From Roseicella sp. DB1501 (lineage in GTDB: Bacteria > Pseudomonadota > Alphaproteobacteria > Acetobacterales > Acetobacteraceae): a stretch of DNA of 64,000 nucleotides. This document shows, one piece after another, positions 54,876 through 63,907 of this stretch. The translations under genes and the position numbers were made by a program. Every line of letters starts with the position of its first letter. Within the stretch, counting starts at the first letter, position 1. The stretch is from the NCBI RefSeq assembly GCF_013112485.1, contig NZ_JABFHG010000003.1, forward strand, positions 520,146 through 584,145, in the 5' to 3' direction. The notes beneath the pieces are model-generated. The model saw only the letters and a list, made by a program, of their open reading frames with translations, ran no database searches and had not been told where the DNA came from.

Positions 54876-56840
54876 TCAGTAAACGGATGAGCAGGAGCCG
54901 AGAATGGTGGTGCCGCCGCCTTCCTGGCGTTGCACCGCACCGATATCGATAAAGCCTGTGGTGTAGCCGCCGGGGAAGTTGCCGGGGGCGCCTTTGGCTT
55001 TCAGGTTGGTGCCGATGGCGAAGTTCTTGCCGGTGGTAATCTGCCAGACCTTGTCCGGCGTCGAATCCGCTGCGATGGCGATGTCGGTGGTGATCTGAGT
55101 TTCGCTGTCGACCGAGGCAATGCCGTATTTACCGACCGTCACGCCTGTTCCACTGATGACGTAAAGGAAGTCCCTGCCTGGCGTGACGCCGGAGGAAAGG
55201 AATGTCGCACCGGCCTGAACGAAATGATTGCCCGTCACCGTCGTCGCGGTCGTTCCGGAGATCTGCGCCACGCCCGCGAACTGCGGATCGAGCGCGAGGT
55301 CGGAATTGCCCTTTTGCCATTTGGTCGGGTCGTTGACGTCGGCCGTGTTGTTAAAATAGTCGTTCAGATTGTCTTGAATGAAATTATTGACGTCCGCACC
55401 CGATGCGCCAGTCGCAAGCCCATAAAGGATGTTGTTGCGGAACTGGAGTTGATTGAGGGATCCGGTGACAAGTGAAATACCCGTTCCAAGTTTATTTTCG
55501 GCCCCGTAAATCGTGTTGTTGCGGATATCCAGAAAGCCGGTGTTGGCCAGGGAGCCAATGATTCCGCCAGTCACGTTACCGATGATCAGGTTCCCGAGGA
55601 TAACGACCGAGCTGTTGCCACCGACGGATATCCCGATATCGCTGTCATGCAGGTAGCTGTCTTCGATAATGGAAAAAGCGTTGTTGCTCGTGCTGACCTG
55701 CACGGCCTTGCCTTTGATAGAGACCGCTTCGACGTTCCGGATCAGGCTGTTGAAGTTGGTCGTGATTCCGCTGCGGCCGGCGGTCGTCGAGTTGTTGTAG
55801 ACGCTGCTATCCAGAAGCGACGCGCTGTTACCGAAATTGATAACCGAAGCCGCGCTGCCGATCACCTTGACGCTGCGAGTGACAGTATTGTTGCCGAGGG
55901 TCAGAGTTGCCGTTGAAGGATTGAGGACCGGCAGAGTGCCCGACGCCACGGAAGGCCTGTCGCCGCGAACGGAGGAGAAGCCCTCGATTTTGATCGGGGA
56001 CAGGGCGTTACCAGAGGCGATAGTCACGGTCCCGCTCAGCGTGTAAGTCGCGCCCCCCTTGATGAAATACATCGCCGAACCGGTCGAGGAAGCCACGGCG
56101 AGAGTCGAGTTGAAGACGTTGGCGTCCGATGATCCAAGGGACAGCGCGCCACCAACCTTGCCGGTGCCATTTGAAAGGGTCGCTGTGGTGCCGACTGCCC
56201 GGTCCAGCGTGGCGACCCCGCCGGAGACACTGACGATCTCGTACCAGCTGGCGGTAAAACCGGTGCCGGCGGTCACCCGGAGGAGGTTGCCGACCATCGC
56301 CACGGTGAAGGGGTGCGAGGCGGACGTGACCTGTGCCGGCGCGGTCGAGCCGTTGCTCGAGGCGATGTCGGTATCCGCGAACGGGCTGGTGTCCATCTGG
56401 CTGTAGTCGACGCCAAAGGTGATGCCGGTCAGGGATGCGGCGGTGCCGACGCCGGCCGTGGTGGCGACCAGGTAGCGGCCTTGCCCGACGATGGAGCCAG
56501 CGCCGATGCCTGCGCTCAGCGTGGCGGCGCCAGCATTGACGGAAGCGATTTTAAAGAAACCGGATATGACGTTGGTTTGCGCAGGAAGCCAGATGGAGGC
56601 TCCAACATCGGCTGAGGTGAAGGAATAGGAAGCGGAGGTCAGGACAGGCGAGGAGCCTGTCGCGCTGGTGATAGCACCGTCCGTCAGGAAGTTCGGGTTG
56701 GCGGTATTGAACCCGCCGCCATTGGCGTTGCCGACCGTCGCGGTGCTTTGGATCGTGTAGATATTCGATGGACTGAGCGCGGCGAAGGCCTGGTTGGACA
56801 GCAGGACAAGCGCAAGGAAGAGGACGGAAATTCTTTTCAT
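54876..56840 (-). CDS. Right-handed beta-helix (pectate-lyase-like) tail protein with signal peptide
   Basis: 654 residues from ATG 56840, which starts a signal peptide (MKRISVLFLALVLLSNQAFA). The middle is a parallel beta-helix: repeated short rungs such as SIIEDSYLHDSDIGISVG, SVVILGNLIIGNVTGGIIG and FLDIRNNTIYGAENKLG. It ends TTGFIDIGAVQRQEGGG, the usual close of pectate-lyase-like proteins. Such folds form spike depolymerases or fibre shafts. Catalytic residues cannot be assigned by eye. Confidence 0.8.
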   Translation of the reverse strand: MKRISVLFLALVLLSNQAFAALSPSNIYTIQSTATVGNANGGGFNTANPNFLTDGAITSATGSSPVLTSASYSFTSADVGASIWLPAQTNVISGFFKIASVNAGAATLSAGIGAGSIVGQGRYLVATTAGVGTAASLTGITFGVDYSQMDTSPFADTDIASSNGSTAPAQVTSASHPFTVAMVGNLLRVTAGTGFTASWYEIVSVSGGVATLDRAVGTTATLSNGTGKVGGALSLGSSDANVFNSTLAVASSTGSAMYFIKGGATYTLSGTVTIASGNALSPIKIEGFSSVRGDRPSVASGTLPVLNPSTATLTLGNNTVTRSVKVIGSAASVINFGNSASLLDSSVYNNSTTAGRSGITTNFNSLIRNVEAVSIKGKAVQVSTSNNAFSIIEDSYLHDSDIGISVGGNSSVVILGNLIIGNVTGGIIGSLANTGFLDIRNNTIYGAENKLGTGISLVTGSLNQLQFRNNILYGLATGASGADVNNFIQDNLNDYFNNTADVNDPTKWQKGNSDLALDPQFAGVAQISGTTATTVTGNHFVQAGATFLSSGVTPGRDFLYVISGTGVTVGKYGIASVDSETQITTDIAIAADSTPDKVWQITTGKNFAIGTNLKAKGAPGNFPGGYTTGFIDIGAVQRQEGGGTTILGSCSSVY

Positions 56841-56842
56841 TC

Positions 56843-58585
56843 TTAGTTTGTCCTGTTGGTTTTGATGGTTCCGGTGATGCATGTCAGCGTCGAGACGCTG
56901 CTCAGGACGATCTCGATCTGATCGCCCGCGCTGAAGCTTGTGGCCGTCCAGCCGGAAGTGGCCTGATTGCCGAATTGCGCGCCGGAGAGGGTTGGCTTGT
57001 TACCGGTCCCGATGATCGAGGTGCCGTTGCGCTTGATATCGACCACCGCGCTGCCGGTCGTGTCGCCGGCGATGTACCAGCTCGTGAAAGAGCCTGCGTA
57101 AGGCATGGTGCGGAAGCCATAGGAGCCGGTCGGCGGGATCACCGCACCAGGCGCGCAGCCGATCTGGAAGGTCAGGCCACCGGTCAACTGCGTCATGTAC
57201 GCTGCAGGACCCAGCGTGCCGCCTGCGCCGACATTGACCGATGCGCCGTCCGTGCCGGTCAGGGTGATCGTGTTCTGCGCCGTGAAGGTCTTGCCGTCAG
57301 CGACGCCCAGCGTGGAGCTGGTGGCCGGTTCGGCGATGGTCATGTTCGAGCTGGTGAAGCCACCCGCCCCGTTGCCTTTCAGCAGGGATGTGCCGGTCGT
57401 CGGCGGCGCGAAGTCGACGCCTGGTGTGGCTGCCGAGGGCGGGAGCGCGCCATTGGCCAGCACGAGACCGGTCAGGTTGGCGCCGGCCAGGTACCCATTG
57501 CTGTTGAACTGGATTGAGCCTGTCGAGCCCAGGGCCACCGGAGCCGCGGCCAGCCAGTTGCTGCCGTCGCTCTGCAGGAAGATGTCGCCAGCCGAGGCCA
57601 CGAAGGAGGTGAGGCCGTTGATCGTGCTGCCCGGCGAGCTCAGCGTCACTGAACCGCTGCCCGGAGGGATGGACAGGGTAAAGCTGAAGCCTTGCGTGAA
57701 TCCAGGCGACGATGCCGAAGGCAGGGTGATCGCGCCGGGCGAGGCGTTGTAATAATAGACGAACTTGCGACTGTCGGACGCCAGGATCGTGTCGGTGGTC
57801 AGGAAGATGCCGCGCGGCGCGGGCTGTGTGGTGTTGAGGATGCCGCCAGCCGTGGTCAGGCCATTGCCGAGCATCCAGCCGCTGAGCGTGCCGCCGCTGT
57901 TGAACTGGAGGGAGCCGTCGGCTCCGCCAGGGGTTGCCCCTCCACCAGTCGCGGAAAGGACGCCACCGGACAGGCTCAGGTTAGATCCCAGCGTGAAGCC
58001 GGAGAATGCCCCGGAACTGCCCCAGCCAGCGAGGGTGTTGGGCGTGCCTGTACCAATGTCGGCGGCAGGGACGCTGCCCAGCGTCGCCCATGTGCCGGAT
58101 CCGGTGCGTTTCAGATAGCCGGTGGTGGAAATGGCGGCGACGGTGTCAAGGTCGCTGTCGTGCGGCTGGACCGTGCTGCCGATCGAGGCGTTGGTCAGGA
58201 AGCCGCTGTCATTGGTCAGTTGCGAGAGCAGCGACGGTATCGTCGGCTTGCTCGTCAGGTCCGTGTATGAGCCGGATGCAGCGACCGGGGAGAGGTTGAG
58301 CAGCCCGCGCAGGGTCTGTGCGTCGCCCGTGGTCAGGGTGCCGCCCGAGACGTAGGCGACCTGGCCGTTGGTGCCCGGCGCATGGGAGAAGGCGTAGGAA
58401 CTGAGGTTGGAAACACTCAGCAGGTAGTTGGCGCCGTTCCGATCGATAAGGACCCTGTCATTCGCCTGTGCCGGTGCGGTATTGTCGTATTCGTTGAAGT
58501 GCTTGCCCGTCTGCGCCTCGGACCGGCCTGTTAAACCGGCGAGCGTCATCAACAGGGCAGTCGCCCCGACCCTAAAATGCTTCAT
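56843..58585 (-). CDS. Tail-fibre-like protein with signal peptide
   Basis: 580 residues. Signal peptide MKHFRVGATALLMTLAGLTGRSEAQ. The rest is fibre-type sequence: YTDLTSKPTIPSLLSQLTN, SDLDTVAAISTTGYLKRT, GADGSLQFNSGGTLSGW and SIQFNSNGYLAGANL, all short repeats familiar from phage fibre proteins. The C-terminal domain (YGFRTMPYAGSFTSWYIAGD...) is beta-rich and ends at a disulfide-capable pair of Cys. First of the five secreted fibre-like genes. Confidence 0.78.
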   Translation of the reverse strand: MKHFRVGATALLMTLAGLTGRSEAQTGKHFNEYDNTAPAQANDRVLIDRNGANYLLSVSNLSSYAFSHAPGTNGQVAYVSGGTLTTGDAQTLRGLLNLSPVAASGSYTDLTSKPTIPSLLSQLTNDSGFLTNASIGSTVQPHDSDLDTVAAISTTGYLKRTGSGTWATLGSVPAADIGTGTPNTLAGWGSSGAFSGFTLGSNLSLSGGVLSATGGGATPGGADGSLQFNSGGTLSGWMLGNGLTTAGGILNTTQPAPRGIFLTTDTILASDSRKFVYYYNASPGAITLPSASSPGFTQGFSFTLSIPPGSGSVTLSSPGSTINGLTSFVASAGDIFLQSDGSNWLAAAPVALGSTGSIQFNSNGYLAGANLTGLVLANGALPPSAATPGVDFAPPTTGTSLLKGNGAGGFTSSNMTIAEPATSSTLGVADGKTFTAQNTITLTGTDGASVNVGAGGTLGPAAYMTQLTGGLTFQIGCAPGAVIPPTGSYGFRTMPYAGSFTSWYIAGDTTGSAVVDIKRNGTSIIGTGNKPTLSGAQFGNQATSGWTATSFSAGDQIEIVLSSVSTLTCITGTIKTNRTN

Positions 58586-58603
58586 GTCTGATTTTCTCTC
58601 TGG

Positions 58604-58852
58604 TTAAGGCGCGAGGATGTAATTGCCGGCGTCGTCGAGGACTGGATTGCCGGCATCGTCCAGCAATGCGGTCTGCGGGACGTCAAGAGGAATACTGATA
58701 CGGATATAATGGCCCTGGGCGTCCAGGATTGGACGGCCCTGATCGTCGAGTAGTGCGTCTGCTGGCACGTTATACTCGACCGCCAGAAGGACAACCCGAA
58801 TGGGCCTGCGCATGATGCGGATTTGGCCGGTTTTCACGTTATACCGGCCCAT
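58604..58852 (-). CDS. Small protein with two LLDDxGxPxLD repeats
   Basis: 82 residues (ATG 58852; an internal ATG at 58813 is possible). After a basic start, two tandem units ALLDDQGRPILDAQGHYI and ALLDDAGNPVLDDAGNYI make up the second half. This is a short strand-turn repeat probably used as a connector or trimer element. It lies between the 129-residue tail protein and the fibre genes. Confidence 0.6.
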   Translation of the reverse strand: MGRYNVKTGQIRIMRRPIRVVLLAVEYNVPADALLDDQGRPILDAQGHYIRISIPLDVPQTALLDDAGNPVLDDAGNYILAP

Positions 58853-59223
58853 ATTTTAAGAGGTAGAACGGTCCTGGCGCCGAGACCCTGAATGACATTG
58901 GTGCCGATTGGTGGAGTTAGCTTCACGTCACCATAAATTATGCGCGACGGCACGAACTCGCCACTGCGGGTGTAGAGGATTTCCAAGCCGCTGATGGCGG
59001 ACGCGGCAAAGGACAGTGCCGCTCTGTTCGGCGGCAGGATCGTGATGCCGGCGCCGACGCCAAGCGTGATGTACGGTGCAGCATCCGATATTCTTAGCTT
59101 GAAATCGACACTGATGTCCCAGCCGGACAAATCGACCGGCTGGTTGTCGTTGTATGGATCGACAAAGGCGAGCTCGAAATAGAAGGAATCGCCTTGCGTC
59201 ATTTCAAGCGGCAGGACATCCAT
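58834..59223 (-). CDS. Beta-sandwich phage tail-associated protein
   Basis: 129 residues. PLEMTQGDSFYFELAFVDPY, VDLSGWDISVDFKLR and IIYGDVKLTPP show the strand pattern of small phage baseplate or fibre-attachment proteins (BppU N-terminal-like Ig fold: TxGDtxx...dlsGxxvxf). Overlaps both neighbours by a few bases, so it is part of the tail operon. Assignment by pattern. Confidence 0.65.
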   Translation of the reverse strand: MDVLPLEMTQGDSFYFELAFVDPYNDNQPVDLSGWDISVDFKLRISDAAPYITLGVGAGITILPPNRAALSFAASAISGLEILYTRSGEFVPSRIIYGDVKLTPPIGTNVIQGLGARTVLPLKIWAGIT

Positions 59224-59564
59224 TAGGCGGTCACCACCGACAATCTAAGACCGACTTCACCCAGCTTCCGGATCACGTCGATGATGTCGATATCCTCGAC
59301 CTCGCCAGGCAGCAATGGGCGGTCTGACGTTGTCGCTGGGTATGACGATAGGGTTGCTGCCGGCCCAAGCTTGTAATAACAGGTGACGGCGCCTTCATTC
59401 TTGAGCCGAAGAATTTCAGTGTTTTTGGTGAAATCCTTTTGCGTCTCGGCATGAGCATTTGCGAGTGCAATCGACTGATTGCCGACATAGCCTTTGAGGG
59501 CAGGCATGACGCCGCCCTGCTGTTGCCCGGCTCCGGTGTATTCAACGATATAAAGGTTCGCCAC
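59223..59564 (-). CDS. Hypothetical phage tail-region protein
   Basis: 113 residues, beta-rich: NLYIVEYTGAGQQQGGVMPA at the start, TEILRLKNEGAVTCYYKLGP in the middle. Similar small proteins with an IVEY opening occur in alphaproteobacterial prophage tail operons. The stop shares a base with the next start. Function unknown. Confidence 0.65.
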   Translation of the reverse strand: MANLYIVEYTGAGQQQGGVMPALKGYVGNQSIALANAHAETQKDFTKNTEILRLKNEGAVTCYYKLGPAATLSSYPATTSDRPLLPGEVEDIDIIDVIRKLGEVGLRLSVVTA

Positions 59565-59576
59565 GGCGCCTCCTCA

Positions 59577-59900
59577 TTAATCCTGGTTGTAGACGGGAAT
59601 GTTCGGCTTTTCGGTAGACGGCGCGGCTGGCACAGGCGCGGGCATCGGAGCGACCTCGACAGTCGTCACTGCGACCGCAGCAGGGCTTTGCTTTGCCAGT
59701 TCCGCCAGCATGTCGGCTTTAAACCGGTCGAGCATATCTGGCGTGACGTGCGGGATCTTGCCGGCCGCAGACTGGGCCCGGATGGTGCCGAAGGCCCAGA
59801 GGAAGCCCCGTGCGGCTTCGCGGGCCATGATGCCGATGATGACGTAGGCGATGTTCGGGTCGGAAATCGCGCCGATGACCACTGAGGAGAGGATGGTCAT
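59577..59900 (-). CDS. Small membrane-associated protein of lysis/tail region
   Basis: 107 residues. A hydrophobic N-terminal half (ILSSVVIGAISDPNIAYVIIG) may be a membrane segment. A helical middle and a Pro/Ala-rich tail (PMPAPVPAAPSTEKPNIP) follow. Coupled by ATGA overlap to the poly-alanine gene. Could be part of the lysis cassette; not certain. Confidence 0.6.
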   Translation of the reverse strand: MTILSSVVIGAISDPNIAYVIIGIMAREAARGFLWAFGTIRAQSAAGKIPHVTPDMLDRFKADMLAELAKQSPAAVAVTTVEVAPMPAPVPAAPSTEKPNIPVYNQD

Positions 59901-60244
59901 TGCGCGGCTCCGGTCACGGTCGCGGTCGAGATCGCATGAAGAGCATTGATGCCGAGGGTCACCGCGCTCGCCAGAGCGGTCTTCTCCGCCGCAGACAACG
60001 CAGCCTGGCCAGCTTCCGAGTTGGTCTTGCCTTCTGCCTTGGCCTGCGACGCGGCGGCGGCAGCTGCTGCAGCTGCGGCCTTCACGACATCGGCGCCATG
60101 GGTCTTGATCTCGCTGGCAACCGCCTCGATGGACGATTCCAGGATGCCGGCCGCGGCTTCGACGCTCTCGTCGACCTGGCCGAGGATATGCTGAAAGAAA
60201 TGGACGACACCGTCCCTGACGTTCTTGAATCCTGATCCGCTCAT
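59897..60244 (-). CDS. Alanine-rich helical protein of lysis region
   Basis: 115 residues from ATG 60244, which overlaps the preceding tiny gene (ATGA). Long amphipathic helix with about ten alanines in a row (near residue 60), preceded by GVVHFFQHILGQVDESVEAA and followed by SEAGQAALSAAEKTAL. The N-terminal part resembles small phage proteins of the holin/endolysin region. No function assigned. Confidence 0.58.
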   Translation of the reverse strand: MSGSGFKNVRDGVVHFFQHILGQVDESVEAAAGILESSIEAVASEIKTHGADVVKAAAAAAAAAASQAKAEGKTNSEAGQAALSAAEKTALASAVTLGINALHAISTATVTGAAQ

Positions 60245-60348
60245 AATTTCTGCCTTTCTAAGTGGTTTAGAATCTCTGGAATGAAAAACACCGCTGCCAT
60301 GGTCAAGGCAGTGAAAACTGAGGCGACCGCTGTGATGTGGAACATCAT
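60241..60348 (-). CDS. Tiny membrane protein of lysis cassette (35 residues)
   Basis: 35 residues starting with two Met, one hydrophobic helix (VASVFTALTMAAVFFI) and a charged end. Its start overlaps the lysozyme stop and its stop overlaps the next ATG. It fills the gap between coupled lysis genes, and could be a holin or antiholin subunit. Confidence 0.55.
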   Translation of the reverse strand: MMFHITAVASVFTALTMAAVFFIPEILNHLERQKL

Positions 60349-60818
60349 GCCATTGCCTGCTGTTGATAGAGCCCGTGCTGGAACAGCAGCTGTTCGGCTT
60401 CGCGGCGGCAAACCAGTCCATTCAGGACTTTGCCGTTCTGACGCACGAAGCCGATTTCAGGGCTAAATGCCTGACGGCAGAATTCAAAAAGATCGCGGTC
60501 GTTGAGGCAGTGCCGGGCGGTCGATTCTGTCCACCGTGCGACGCCGACATTGAAGATCAGGCTGGCGAGGGCGTCGAACTGCGGTTGTGACAGGGGGATG
60601 AAGATGCCGTAGTTCAAACAGGTCTCGACCGGTGCGAGGTCGTCTCTCAGCATCTGCTCGGCTTCGAAAGCAGTGATCCGCATCTTCGCGCCGACGGACT
60701 TGCCGTAGCGGCCATAGCCGATGGTGAAGTACTTTTCTGTAGGCGTGGCTTTGAAAGCGACGAGCCTTAGCCCTTCGAAACCCTTGATAAAGCCGATGCC
60801 TTTGTCACTGGTGCGCAC
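60345..60818 (-). CDS. Endolysin, GH24 phage lysozyme
   Basis: 157 residues from GTG 60818, preceded by AAGGA at six bases; a longer frame to 60989 reads as non-coding basic sequence. RTSDKGIGFIKGFEGLRLVAF then KYFTIGYGRYG and EAEQMLRDDLAPVETCL match GH24 (T4-like/P22-like) lysozymes, with catalytic Glu in GFEG and the TIGYG loop. No signal peptide, so a holin is needed. The end LNGLVCRREAEQLL is typical. It would cut peptidoglycan for lysis. Confidence 0.85.
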   Translation of the reverse strand: MRTSDKGIGFIKGFEGLRLVAFKATPTEKYFTIGYGRYGKSVGAKMRITAFEAEQMLRDDLAPVETCLNYGIFIPLSQPQFDALASLIFNVGVARWTESTARHCLNDRDLFEFCRQAFSPEIGFVRQNGKVLNGLVCRREAEQLLFQHGLYQQQAMA

Positions 60819-60949
60819 TTCAATCCTTAATCGCGACCCCACATTCCAGCGAATGTTGGTGCTGGAGCGGCGCGCGGCGGGCGTGGTTGGTGATGGGATA
60901 GGGTTTGCAGAACGGGGTACAGGAGCAGAGAAATAGAAGGACGGTGAAC

Positions 60950-61159
60950 TTAATCGTCGTCTCGGCCGTTGGCGTTGGAAGAGAGCCAACCAAGTTTCCT
61001 GATATTGAGCATGAGTTGTGTCGTGACAACCAAAAGACCGACGAACCCTGCCGCAACACCCATGATGGTGGTGATGGCCTGGCTATGGATCAAAATGTAT
61101 CCTGTCGCGGCGCTGCAACCGCCGATCATGTACGAAAAGGCGTCGCGGATATTAGGCAT
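60950..61159 (-). CDS. Holin-like membrane protein
   Basis: 69 residues from ATG 61159, with GGAG nine bases upstream. Two hydrophobic helices (FSYMIGGCSAATGYILI and MGVAAGFVGLLVVTTQLML) and a charged C-terminal end (RKLGWLSSNANGRDDD) give the usual holin layout. It lies just upstream of the lysozyme gene. Confidence 0.72.
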   Translation of the reverse strand: MPNIRDAFSYMIGGCSAATGYILIHSQAITTIMGVAAGFVGLLVVTTQLMLNIRKLGWLSSNANGRDDD

Positions 61160-61246
61160 TCTAGATACTCCGGGGGGCGGGATGTTGCTGGCGGCGTTGG
61201 CTGGCATATGTATGGGGGTGGCGCTGGTTGGTGGGGCGTGCTGGCT

Positions 61247-62671
61247 TTAAGTGACGATGACCCAGTTTTTGACGATGCCGGGGGGAAGGGTATTGTGAGG
61301 CTGATCTCCACCGGTCGCGGTCGTCGCGGCTCCGGTCACTCCTAAATCGGCATCAGGCGTCATCCGGGTTCCGCCCGAACCGCCGAAGTTAAATTGCCGG
61401 CCTTTCGGTGCGTGCGTGTGCGACGGGATTTCATTGACCGTCAGGGTATGCGCAGATTCGCCGCCAGACGCGCCCAGGACTGTTCCGGAAATTGCACCGG
61501 CGAGCCGTCCAGCTGCGGACCCACCCATATTGTCGCGTCCAAACTGCGCTCGGCCGCGGCTGTCCGGCAGGTTGAAGGTCGTCGAACCGTCACCGTTCCC
61601 GTACGGGAAGATGCGCAACGATGAGCCAGCACCGGTTGCCGGCTGTGACAGGGTGATCGTGCTCGAGGTGACGCTGGTGATCGTCGTACCGGCGGAGATG
61701 CTGGCCCCCTCAACCACGGCGCCCTCGAGGCCGAGACCAGTGAGGTCGGTGATTACCCCTGTGACTGTCGCATTGCCGCTGCTGAGCGTCCCGGTGATAA
61801 GCGCGGTAAGGACGGAGAACAGCTTGGCGAATGTGGTGCGAGACAGCGCCTGGCCATTCTCGAACTTGCCCCATGTGGGCTCAAAGATGCCATTCCACGG
61901 GATCGAGGTGCCGGTCGGCAGGCTGGTGCCGGCGGCATATGTGTAATCCCGAACACGCCAGTTGCCGGATCCGAGATACTCGGCAATAGCGCAATCGCCT
62001 GGCTGGGTCTGGATGGAAACGCCGCCTGGCAGTGTCAGCGCCGCCGAGTTGGTAAGGGTCAGCGACGCTGCAAACTCGATCATGTAGATCGGAACCATGG
62101 TGCTGGCCGAGCTGCCGAACGAGTTGATCGTCGTCGTGCCGGTGATCTTGACGTTCTGCGTCGTGATCGACCCAAGATTGCAGGTCGATGCTGATGCCAG
62201 TGTGGTCTGCGTGCCAAAGCCACTGGACGCCATTCCGCCGAAGTTGCGCTCGTCGGTAATCAGATTGTTGGTGATCGCCGTCGTCGTGCTGGTCAGGAGG
62301 ACCTGGGCGACCGGACTCTTCCCCGTCGGGAGGGCGGGAGGGTTAGGAGACGCTGCGGCGGTCCCTGCCACCACGGACACCGCGCCGGTCGTGTTGTCGA
62401 TGACGATGCGGTCGATCCGCGAGTTCGAAACCGGGGCCGTGATCGTAGCGGTAGACTGCGGCGCAATCTCGGTCAGGGTCGTGCCGGTGAAGATCGAGCC
62501 TGCATCGAGCGCCACCGTCATATTCGGAGTGGCCTGCGCATGCGGCGCGAAGCGGGTGACGATGCGGGAAGCGGCGACGCTGTTGTTGTCGACCTTGTTT
62601 TTCCAGGCGGCAAAGGTGTCCGCGGTTTGATCGTTCGGGACGTAAGGTGCTGTCGGGTTAGTGCCGCCCAT
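61247..62671 (-). CDS. Phage tail collar-domain protein
   Basis: 474 residues from ATG 62671, coupled to the upstream gene (TGATG) and preceded by AGAGGAA. The N-terminal half is beta-rich fibre sequence (DRIVIDNTTGAVSVVAGTA). The C-terminal half is a collar domain: TFNLPDSRGRAQFGRDNMGG (near 375), LGASGGESAHTLTVNEIP, SHTHAP, and a closing HNTLPPGIVKNWVI. Collar domains mark short tail fibre or tail-tip receptor proteins. No signal peptide, unlike the five fibre-like genes downstream. Confidence 0.9.
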   Translation of the reverse strand: MGGTNPTAPYVPNDQTADTFAAWKNKVDNNSVAASRIVTRFAPHAQATPNMTVALDAGSIFTGTTLTEIAPQSTATITAPVSNSRIDRIVIDNTTGAVSVVAGTAAASPNPPALPTGKSPVAQVLLTSTTTAITNNLITDERNFGGMASSGFGTQTTLASASTCNLGSITTQNVKITGTTTINSFGSSASTMVPIYMIEFAASLTLTNSAALTLPGGVSIQTQPGDCAIAEYLGSGNWRVRDYTYAAGTSLPTGTSIPWNGIFEPTWGKFENGQALSRTTFAKLFSVLTALITGTLSSGNATVTGVITDLTGLGLEGAVVEGASISAGTTITSVTSSTITLSQPATGAGSSLRIFPYGNGDGSTTFNLPDSRGRAQFGRDNMGGSAAGRLAGAISGTVLGASGGESAHTLTVNEIPSHTHAPKGRQFNFGGSGGTRMTPDADLGVTGAATTATGGDQPHNTLPPGIVKNWVIVT

Positions 62672-63900
62672 CAAATTCCTCTAGCTGTAAATGTCACAGT
62701 GCCGCCGACGTCGTTTCCTGAATGGTCCCAGACATGGATGACCACGCTGGTTTCAGTGGGTGTTTCCGCGCTGGCGTAATAGGGGTGAGTGCCAATATAT
62801 GCCGGGACGACATACGGAACATCGTGGAACGGCTGATCGAAAGTTATCGCCGTTCCGCCCGGCGCAATCGACGCATTCTGGACCTGCTCGATCAGCGGCG
62901 ACCGGTCCACGGTGTAGGTAAAATCATTCAGATACCCGACAGCGCCGGCAATCGGCTCATAGACAATCTTCATGTTCAGGTAGCGCACCGGGACCGTGGC
63001 GACCGTGAACTCGTCATAGGTGCCGGGGTCTGCCCCGGTGGTCCAGGCGTCGAGATAAGTGGTCGCTTCTGCACCGCTCGCCTCGCCAGGTCCCGCCGTG
63101 ATCTGGTAGGTCGAGTGAATGCGCAGGTTGTTGACGAAGCCGATGTCGAAGGTCGGTGTCGTGTAGGAACACTCCGACACCGGGTTCAGCACAAAGTGGT
63201 CGAGATCAGCCCAGCTCGTGGTTGCGCTCATCAGCGTCGTGCTGTCCGGGATCAGCACACCAGTCCAATGCCGGAGGAAGCCGACCATCGCACTTTGCCA
63301 GCCCGGCTCCTGCTTCTGGACCGTGGTGGTGTCGTTGTTGTTCTCGATGACCAAGTCGAAGGTCGCTATCGCTGGTGACAGCTGATCGGCCACGTCGCGC
63401 GCCCGGATGCCGAAGGTCCACGTCCCGGCCGGAACCGAGGCGTTGGTCATCTCGGTGCCCTTGCTGGCCTCCGTGAGCAGGATGAACTGGTGCCAGTCCG
63501 AGGTGTCGCCGCCCTGGTCGATATAGCCGATGTCGTAGCCCTTCAGGGCATAGTCATCGACCTGGGTCCAGGTGAAGTTGACGGCGTTGCCGTTCTGCTG
63601 AACGACGAAATTCTGCACGTTCGGCGGTGCGGGCGGCCCTTGAATGACATAGCTGTATGCCGTGACATCATCGAGCGACTGCAACCCGCCCTGGTAGATG
63701 TTGAATGAGCAGAGCTTGATGAAAATCGTCTGGCCGATCTGACTCTTGTCGTAGCCGTATTTGAAAATACCGCCGTCAAGCCGGGCGAACTGGGTGCCTG
63801 CGGCATGGGTGCCGATGGTCGTGCCGTACAGGCCGCGGCGCAGGTAGGTCAGGTCGTAAGCGTTGGCGCCGGTTGACCAGCCCCCATCGAGTGATCCGGG
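62671..63900 (-). pseudogene. C-terminal part of a phage tail-tip protein, no start visible
   Basis: 410 codons are open from just after an in-frame TAA at 63901-63903 to the stop at 62671. The start SLDGGWSTGANAYDLTYLRR and GLYGTTIGTHAAGTQFARLD belong to the middle of large tail-tip (host-specificity) proteins, followed by a fibronectin-III-like part (PPAPPNVQNFVVQQNGNAVN) and beta domains. No plausible ATG or GTG with a ribosome site lies at its head, so it appears cut off from its N-terminal part. Frameshift, mutation or assembly error are all possible. Confidence 0.65.
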
Positions 63901-63907
63901 TTAGATT

